From: Nitrospira sp.
GTDB taxonomy: Bacteria; Nitrospirota; Nitrospiria; Nitrospirales; Nitrospiraceae
Reading direction: 5' to 3'
Assembly: GCA_016873525.1 (NCBI GenBank)
Contig: VGXD01000070.1
Span: forward strand, 1-8,696
DNA: 8,696 nt
Of the stretch, positions 4,031-8,696 are shown one piece after another. Numbering within the stretch: the first letter of the stretch is position 1; each line of letters begins with the position of its first letter. The translations under genes were made by a program, and so were the position numbers. A model generated the notes under the pieces. The model ran no database searches, was not told the DNA's origin, and saw only the letters and a list, made by a program, of their open reading frames with translations.

Positions 4031-5860
4031 TTACCGCTCCAGGTGAAACGGCACGTCGGTCAGGATGACCCGATCTTTGAAGAGCAAGGCGGCTTTCAGC
4101 ATGAGGGCGCGCTGGTTGTGGAGGATGTTCTGCCACCAGCGGGCCGGCAGGATTTCCGGAATGACGACCGTCACCCAACTGTCCGGGTCTTTGGCGAGTT
4201 GCTCCTCGATGTAGTCCAGCAGCGAGCCCATCACGGATCGGTAGGGGGAGGGCAGGACCACCAAGTGCACGCCGCAGCCCCATTGCGCCCACTGGATTTG
4301 GGTCAGCGCCGTGGCTTCCTTGTCGACCTCCACCAGCACGGCGCGGATGTCCGACGCGCGGTTCCGCGCATAGTCCACCGCCCGGATCACGGCGCGGTTG
4401 ACGCCGCTGATGGGAATGATGACGGTGTTGCGTCTCGGCGGGGGCGGGCGGTGATCCCGCGCGAGGGCGATCTGCTGGGTCACGGCGACATAGTGGGCGT
4501 GGATGGCGCGGAACCACATGATGATCAGGGGGATCAGCACGATGACGATCCAGGCGCCGTGCGCGAATTTGGTCGCGGCGATGATCAGCGTGGCGATCCC
4601 CGTCGTGACGGCCCCGAGGCCGTTGACGAGGAGCTTTTTGCGCCAGTGCGGCCCTTTCTTGCTCCGCCACCGCCGGACCATGCCGGCTTGCGAGAGCGTA
4701 AAGGAGAGAAACACGCCGACGGCGTAGAGCGGGATCAGCGCGTGGGTGTCGCCCTTGAACAGGACGATGAGCAGGCAGGAGAAAAAGCCCAGGATGATGA
4801 TGCCGTTCGAGAAGACCAGCCGGTCGCCCATCACTTCCATTTGGTGCGGCATGTAGCTGTCGCGCGCCAGGATCGACGCCAAGCGGGGGAATCCGGCGAA
4901 GGCGCTGTTGGCGGCCAGGATCAAGATCAGCATCGTGGAGACCTGGACGAGGTAGTAGAGCGGTCCTCCTCCGAATGCCGCGCGCGCAATTTGGGACACG
5001 ACCGTTTCGTCTTCCCTCGGGAGCACTCCGTAATGGTAGGCCAACGAACTGATGCCGATGAAGAGGAGGCCGAGGATGACGGCCATGCCCGCCATGGTGA
5101 GGGAGGCGTTTCGTGGCTCCGGGCGTTTGAAGGCCGAGACGCCGTTGGAGATGACTTCCACGCCGGTGAGCGCGGTACAGCCGGACGAGAAGGCGCGCAA
5201 GAGGAGGAAGAGGGTGAGGCCTTCTACGACCGGGGCCGTTGAGGCGGGGGGAGCGGCCGCTGCGGCTCCCTGGGGGGGCTGGCCCGACAGTATCTGGACC
5301 AGCCCGGCGCCCAACATCACCAGGATCATGCCGATGAAGAAATAGGTCTGGACGGCGAAGATGCGGCCCGATTCGCGGACGCCGCGAAGATTGACCATGA
5401 TCACGAGGATAATGGCTGTCAGGCAGAGGGCCTCGCGATGGGCAAACAGAGCCGGCACGGCCGAGGTCAAGGCCGCGATGCCGGCGGCCACGCTCACCGA
5501 GACCGTCAGGACGTAGTCGATCATGAGGGAGGCGGCGGCCGTCAACCCCGGCAACACGCCCAGGTTGGACTTGGCCACGATGTAGGCGCCGCCGCCGGAG
5601 GGATATTCGTAGATGATCTGTTGATAGGAGAGGGTCAGGATGGTCAGCAATAAAATGATCATCAAGCTGATCGGAATCGACCAGGAGACGGCGGCGGTGC
5701 CGGCCAAGATCAGCACCAGCAGAATTTCCTCGGTGGCATAGGCGACCGAGGAGAGGGCGTCGGAGGAGAAGACCGCCAGCGCAAGGCGTTTGGAGAGACG
5801 TTCGTGCGCGGCCTGGGCTGTCTTGAGCGGGAGGCCGACCAGGAGACGTTTGAGCAGCAT
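4031..5860 (-). CDS. kimA: KimA-type potassium transporter (APC superfamily, USP-like C-terminal domain)
   Basis: This 609-residue inner-membrane transporter is nearly the length of Bacillus subtilis KimA (607), a proton-coupled high-affinity K+ importer. The N-terminus is KimA-like: LKRLLVGLPLKTAQ, then SSDALSSVAYATEEILL in the first membrane segment. Asp34 and Tyr41 match KimA Asp36 and Tyr43. Tyr116, Thr119 and Ser123 lie in LMIDYVLTVSVSVAAG. Thr232 and Glu235 in SSGCTALTGVEVISNG match Thr230 and Glu233. These are, from memory of the KimA structure, the K+-site residues. Later conserved stretches include EDETVVSQIARAAFGG, LAANSAFAGFPRLASILARD and IPLYAVGVFLSFTLSQAGM. About 12 membrane segments are followed by a cytosolic USP-like domain (NTVIIPISGVNRAVIRAV to VPFHLER). 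ATG 5860 is chosen because KimA similarity begins there; upstream in-frame codons give no family match. The ATG lacks a Shine-Dalgarno. The product could also carry amino acids, but the residue match favours K+. Confidence 0.87.
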   Translation of the reverse strand: MLLKRLLVGLPLKTAQAAHERLSKRLALAVFSSDALSSVAYATEEILLVLILAGTAAVSWSIPISLMIILLLTILTLSYQQIIYEYPSGGGAYIVAKSNLGVLPGLTAAASLMIDYVLTVSVSVAAGIAALTSAVPALFAHREALCLTAIILVIMVNLRGVRESGRIFAVQTYFFIGMILVMLGAGLVQILSGQPPQGAAAAAPPASTAPVVEGLTLFLLLRAFSSGCTALTGVEVISNGVSAFKRPEPRNASLTMAGMAVILGLLFIGISSLAYHYGVLPREDETVVSQIARAAFGGGPLYYLVQVSTMLILILAANSAFAGFPRLASILARDSYMPHQMEVMGDRLVFSNGIIILGFFSCLLIVLFKGDTHALIPLYAVGVFLSFTLSQAGMVRRWRSKKGPHWRKKLLVNGLGAVTTGIATLIIAATKFAHGAWIVIVLIPLIIMWFRAIHAHYVAVTQQIALARDHRPPPPRRNTVIIPISGVNRAVIRAVDYARNRASDIRAVLVEVDKEATALTQIQWAQWGCGVHLVVLPSPYRSVMGSLLDYIEEQLAKDPDSWVTVVIPEILPARWWQNILHNQRALMLKAALLFKDRVILTDVPFHLER

Positions 5861-5866
5861 GGGCGC

Positions 5867-5875
5867 ATTATTGCA
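5867..5875 (-). promoter_or_regulatory. Extended -10 box giving a possible leaderless mRNA for the transporter
   Basis: On the minus strand TGCAATAAT reads as TGn followed by AATAAT, five of six -10 consensus bases. Exactly six bases (GCGCCC) separate it from the transporter ATG, so transcription would begin on or next to the A of the start codon. No Shine-Dalgarno precedes that ATG, which agrees with a leaderless transcript. No recognisable -35 is present. Confidence 0.45.
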
Positions 5876-5896
5876 CAAAACCGGCGAGAGAGAAAC

Positions 5897-5940
5897 TGCC
5901 GGGCATTTTTCATGAGCGCGCTCGTGCGCGCCGCCCGGCA
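5897..5940. repeat. Inverted repeat and nested palindrome between divergent genes
   Basis: TGCCGGGC (5897-5904) and GCCCGGCA (5933-5940) are perfect reverse complements 28 bases apart. Between them GAGCGCGCTC (5914-5923) is a perfect ten-base palindrome, extendable to CATGAGCGCGCTCGTG (5911-5926) with one wobble. The structure lies between the start of the transporter gene and the kinase promoter, so a regulator bound here could control both directions. It could alternatively form a cruciform or RNA hairpin. Confidence 0.5.
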
Positions 5941-5950
5941 TGACGTTGCC

Positions 5951-5978
5951 TTGACAGGCCGCTCGATTGTGTTAGGAT
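5951..5978 (+). promoter_or_regulatory. Sigma-70-type promoter of the histidine kinase gene
   Basis: A perfect -35 TTGACA (5951-5956), a 16-base spacer and an extended -10 TGT-TAGGAT (-10 hexamer 5973-5978, four of six bases) form the best promoter in the window. Transcription would begin near 5985. The Shine-Dalgarno GGAG (5989-5992) lies eight bases before the kinase ATG, giving a very short leader. Confidence 0.75.
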
Positions 5979-6000
5979 CGCAACATACGGAGAAGCGCTT

Positions 6001-8103
6001 ATGCGACCAGGGTTGCATAACGGGCTGCGTTCAGGCCGTCGGCTTGCCGGGTGGTGGGGCTGCCTTCGGCTTCGCCGCAAAGTTTCGGCTATTCTGCTGC
6101 TGGTGTTTGTCCCTCTGATCGCCGTCCTTTCCTTCCAGGTGAGCCTCATCAATCATCTGCTGGCCACGCAGCAGCAGCATCGCCAAGTCGTGCAGACTCG
6201 TTACCAAATTCTCTTGCTCCGCCGTTTTTCGGTGGACATCGAAGACGCCTTCCGGGGCTATCTGCTGACCGGACAGGAGGCCTTTCTGAAGCCCTTGCAG
6301 GAGGCGCAGCCCAAGCTGAAACCGGTTGTTGCGGAGGCGTTGGCCTTGGTCAAGGGGGAGCCGGTTCTTCAATCGGAGATCAGGCAAGCCGGCGAGCGAC
6401 TCGAAGCGCTGATGGAATCCAAGCAAGACCTCATCCGGCAGGCTCAGACGGGCCGCCTGGAGGAAGTGTTGCGCTACGTGAAGTCGGGAGAAGGCCTGGT
6501 CCTTTCGACGCAAGTGCGGAACGAACTCCGAGACATCGAAGACCAACTCTACCGGAAGATGCAAAATCTGGATGTCGATGAGGCGGGGTTGGCCCAGCGT
6601 GCGTATTGGGGGTTGGTCATGGCCTTGGCGGGGTGGCTGGGGCTTGGTCTGGTCGGGGCGCGGCTCCTGGCGCGGTCGGTCACCGAGCCGTTAGCCACGC
6701 TGCAAGCTTCGACAGAGAACCTGGGGCGGCAAGCCGTCGAGACGGGGAGGTCGATGCCGCCGCTCCCGATCGACTCGTCCGACGAAATCGGCCAATTGGC
6801 GCGTTCCTTCGAAGAGATGGCCCTGAAGATCAAGCAGGCCATCGTGGAACTTGAAACCATCAATACGATCGGAAACGACATCAATACGATTGGGCCGGAT
6901 GGGCTGGACGGGGCGCTCCATCGGATCACGGATCGGGCGGTCGAACTCTTGCAGGCGGACGTGTGCCTCGTGTTGTTGCGAAGCGAAGAAATGGGCTGCT
7001 GGATCGTGGAGGCTTCCTCGGGCGACTGGCATGAGCGATTGCACAAGACGGTCATGCTCTGGGAAGAGTTCCCCGTGTCCGTGCGCGCTTTTGAGAGCAA
7101 GCAGCCGGCGTTCGGCCGTCATCTGCGGGGCGATCTTCGGCCCGAAGTGGTGCGGCGCAACCTCATCGGCGAAAGCATGCTGGCGGTGCCGCTTCTGTCC
7201 CAAGAGGTGCCCTTCGGCGTGTTGGTGCTCCTGCAAGAACGGCAACGGGACGAGCAGGACTGGCATGTGCGTCTTGCAAAGGGGTTTACCAATGCCGCCG
7301 CCATCGCGATTGCCAATGCCCGTCTCTATGAGGCCGCCCATAAAAAAGAGAAGGGCCTGGAGTCCCGCCTCCGGCGGCTCGAATACCTCGCGGAGATGTT
7401 GGCCCATGATCTGAAAGCGCCCGGGGAGCGGATGGAGGAGTTTGCCTCCCTGCTGCTGAAGGAGTATGGGGAGAAGTTGGATGCGCGGGCGGCGCGATGG
7501 CTGCGGCTGCTGGAACAAAACGGCAGAGATATGACCGAGCGGGTCCATACGATCCTGGACGTTGCGCGGGTGGGCGCTCAGCGTGACGCGGTGGAGGCGG
7601 TCGATCCTGCGTTGGTCCTCAACGATGTGCTCAAGGCCAGAGCCGGGGATCTCGAACGGCGGCGGGTCCAGGTGCGGATGGGCGGCGAGTTTCCGATGGT
7701 GGCCTGTCATCGAGCCTACCTGCGGCAAGTATTCGACAACTTGATCTCGAATGCCGTGAAATTTTCCGGGGACCGGCCGGATCCCGTGATCGACGTGACA
7801 GCCGAGCGCAAGGGGGATCGCGTCGAGTTTTCTGTCTCAGATAACGGGATCGGTATCCCCTCCCGGCAGCGTGAGCGGGTGTTCGATCCGTTCGTTCGGC
7901 TGAATCCCGGTCCGGTGCAAGGGAGCGGCATCGGGTTGACGATTGTCAAGAGGATCCTGGAACTCTACGGGGGACAGGTCGGGATTGATGCCAATGCCCA
8001 AGGCGGCTGCACCGTGGCATTTACCATCCCTGTTCTCGGAGATTTTACGAGAGAGCGCCCGTCCGTGGTTGAGTCGGAAGAAGGACCGCACCGAGCGATA
8101 TAA
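6001..8103 (+). CDS. CHASE3-HAMP-GAF sensor histidine kinase
   Basis: This 700-residue membrane-bound kinase autophosphorylates a His and should pass the phosphate to the response regulator encoded next to it. A basic N-terminus leads into membrane segment 1 (residues 28-50, SAILLLVFVPLIAVLSFQVS). The extracytoplasmic region to about 200 is a CHASE3-type helical sensor with the hallmark FRGYLLTG (84-91). Membrane segment 2 spans about 201-225, then HAMP to about 278 (DEIGQLARSFEEM), and a GAF domain at about 300-440 that may bind a small ligand. The HisKA phospho-site is MLAHDLKAPGERM with His469. The ATPase domain shows the N-box VFDNLISNAVKFSG (Asn584), G1 DNGIGIP (Asp614), F-box FDPFVRL and G2 GSGIGLTIVKRI. 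All catalytic motifs are intact. ATG 6001 fits GGAG eight bases upstream and a clear promoter. The signal sensed is unknown. Confidence 0.93.
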   Translation: MRPGLHNGLRSGRRLAGWWGCLRLRRKVSAILLLVFVPLIAVLSFQVSLINHLLATQQQHRQVVQTRYQILLLRRFSVDIEDAFRGYLLTGQEAFLKPLQEAQPKLKPVVAEALALVKGEPVLQSEIRQAGERLEALMESKQDLIRQAQTGRLEEVLRYVKSGEGLVLSTQVRNELRDIEDQLYRKMQNLDVDEAGLAQRAYWGLVMALAGWLGLGLVGARLLARSVTEPLATLQASTENLGRQAVETGRSMPPLPIDSSDEIGQLARSFEEMALKIKQAIVELETINTIGNDINTIGPDGLDGALHRITDRAVELLQADVCLVLLRSEEMGCWIVEASSGDWHERLHKTVMLWEEFPVSVRAFESKQPAFGRHLRGDLRPEVVRRNLIGESMLAVPLLSQEVPFGVLVLLQERQRDEQDWHVRLAKGFTNAAAIAIANARLYEAAHKKEKGLESRLRRLEYLAEMLAHDLKAPGERMEEFASLLLKEYGEKLDARAARWLRLLEQNGRDMTERVHTILDVARVGAQRDAVEAVDPALVLNDVLKARAGDLERRRVQVRMGGEFPMVACHRAYLRQVFDNLISNAVKFSGDRPDPVIDVTAERKGDRVEFSVSDNGIGIPSRQRERVFDPFVRLNPGPVQGSGIGLTIVKRILELYGGQVGIDANAQGGCTVAFTIPVLGDFTRERPSVVESEEGPHRAI

Positions 8104-8104
8104 T
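8099..8104 (+). promoter_or_regulatory. Consensus -10 box overlapping the kinase stop
   Basis: TATAAT matches the -10 consensus fully and overlaps the kinase stop codon. No -35 lies at the normal spacing; TTGAGT at 8069-8074 is 24 bases away. It could give the regulator gene its own transcript with a leader of about 70 bases, but in an AT-rich stop region it may be chance. Confidence 0.25.
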
Positions 8105-8178
8105 AATATGACGTCAGGCACCGTCGCTGGAGTGATGCAGCGGGGTTGTCTGCCGGTTGCTCTCAAGGAGAACACAGT

Positions 8179-8696
8179 ATGACCGCTGCGCTTGAGTCTC
8201 GGCTTCGCGCCACGGGGACGCGGGCTCCGTTCACGATTCTTCTGGTTGAGGACGATCCCTCCGATACCGAGCTGATGCTCCATGCCATCGAAGAAGCGGA
8301 CTTGAAAGTCATCGAAGGGGAGATGCAGATCGAGGTGCGCGCCACGGCCGAGGGGGCCTTGCGTCTGCTGGGCGAGCGGCCGGTCGATCTGGTGATCACG
8401 GATATGGTCTTGCCAGGCATCGACGGTCTGGACCTGGTCAGTCAAATCCAGGACATCGATCGGAACCTCCCGGTGTTGGTCGTTACGCGGATGAGCGGCG
8501 TGCATACGGCCGTGGAGGCGATGCGGCGAGGCGCTTACGATTATCTGATGAAGCCGGTCAGCCCGGACGATCTCGGCATGCGGCTGCACCGGGCCATCCG
8601 AATGTCGGAAATCCTCCGGCGGAACTCGGCCTTTGAGCGAAGTTTCCGCCAGGGCCTGCAAGCCGGGAATCTGGTAGGGGCGAGCGCCGCGTTTCC
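8179..8696 (+). CDS. Response regulator, probably NtrC-type sigma-54 activator (3' end outside window)
   Basis: The start is ATG 8179, with AAGGAG (8165-8170) eight bases upstream, and the frame is open to the window edge (172 codons). Residues 18-140 form a complete receiver domain: ILLVEDDPSD with Glu24, Asp25 and Asp26, phospho-acceptor Asp75 in LVITDMVLPGIDGLDL, switch Thr103 in VLVVTRMSG, and YDYLMKPVSPDDL with Tyr122 and Lys125. A linker rich in Arg and Glu follows. The last visible residues GNLVGASAAF resemble the opening of the sigma-54 activator AAA+ domain (LVGxSxAM in NtrC-like proteins), so the complete protein probably activates sigma-54 promoters. A different output domain is not excluded. 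It starts 75 bases after the kinase, which is the likely phosphate donor. A 24-codon reading frame (8108-8182) ends on the regulator ATG as ATGA, without its own ribosome site. Confidence 0.88.
   Translation, partial: MTAALESRLRATGTRAPFTILLVEDDPSDTELMLHAIEEADLKVIEGEMQIEVRATAEGALRLLGERPVDLVITDMVLPGIDGLDLVSQIQDIDRNLPVLVVTRMSGVHTAVEAMRRGAYDYLMKPVSPDDLGMRLHRAIRMSEILRRNSAFERSFRQGLQAGNLVGASAAF

Noticed and set aside
4029..4670. N-terminal extension of the secreted-protein frame
   Set aside because: It overlaps the transporter gene in another frame and reads as Arg/His/Pro-rich noise; the GTG at 4028 directly gives a signal peptide.
4001..5242. 413-codon plus-strand frame opposite the transporter
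   Set aside because: The product is extremely rich in Asp, His, Gly and Arg, typical of an antisense shadow of a GC-rich gene; the opposite strand encodes a clear KimA homologue.
5861..5941. Transporter start further upstream (ORF open to 5941)
   Set aside because: The added residues have no likeness to KimA and would run through the palindromic control region.
6051..6581. Overlapping 176-codon plus-strand frame within the kinase gene
   Set aside because: It is a shifted-frame shadow rich in Gly, Ala, Ser and Arg; the kinase frame has all expected motifs.

Overview
The window is a GC-rich bacterial chromosome segment. I think it comes from a Nitrospira-type organism (phylum Nitrospirota), mainly because the element at 2842-2962 resembles, from memory, a dispersed intergenic repeat of Nitrospira genomes. 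The genome style (sigma-70-like promoters with extended -10 boxes, a partner-switching module, a CHASE3 kinase with an NtrC-type regulator) fits but does not prove it.

Left part (1-1536): the 3' end of an RsbW/SpoIIAB-like anti-sigma kinase is followed by its STAS antagonist (347-682). A DUF433/DUF5615 toxin-antitoxin pair (811-1409) comes next. Directly behind it lies a broken second copy of the STAS gene's 3' end (1449-1536), so this pair sits inside a rearranged STAS locus.

Middle-left (1582-2256): a second toxin-antitoxin operon has an AbrB/MazE-fold antitoxin and a Doc-type Fic toxin. A candidate promoter upstream has its -10 box inside an inverted repeat, as expected for autoregulation.

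Middle (2257-2963): an accessory patch of lower GC holds a REP-like hairpin, an unrecognised 138-residue gene on the minus strand (2412-2828) and a 121-bp element with terminal inverted repeats (2842-2962). The element fills the space between the orphan gene and the next operon.

Middle-right (2964-5860, minus strand): this is a two-gene operon. The first gene encodes a KimA-type APC-superfamily potassium transporter that keeps the ion-site residues of Bacillus KimA. The second encodes a secreted Ig-like/PKD protein whose GTG start lies two bases after the transporter stop. The transporter start has no Shine-Dalgarno sequence, but an extended -10 box is placed as for a leaderless mRNA.

Right part (5897-8696, plus strand): a divergent intergenic region carries two palindromic structures and a strong promoter. 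It drives a 700-residue CHASE3-HAMP-GAF histidine kinase. A response regulator follows and is cut by the window end just where a sigma-54 activator AAA+ domain seems to begin.

No tRNA, rRNA or CRISPR array was seen. No stretch over 300 bases is without a gene. The most distinctive points are the disrupted STAS duplicate around the toxin-antitoxin pair, the inverted-repeat element beside an orphan gene, and the transporter plus secreted adhesin-like operon facing a two-component system.
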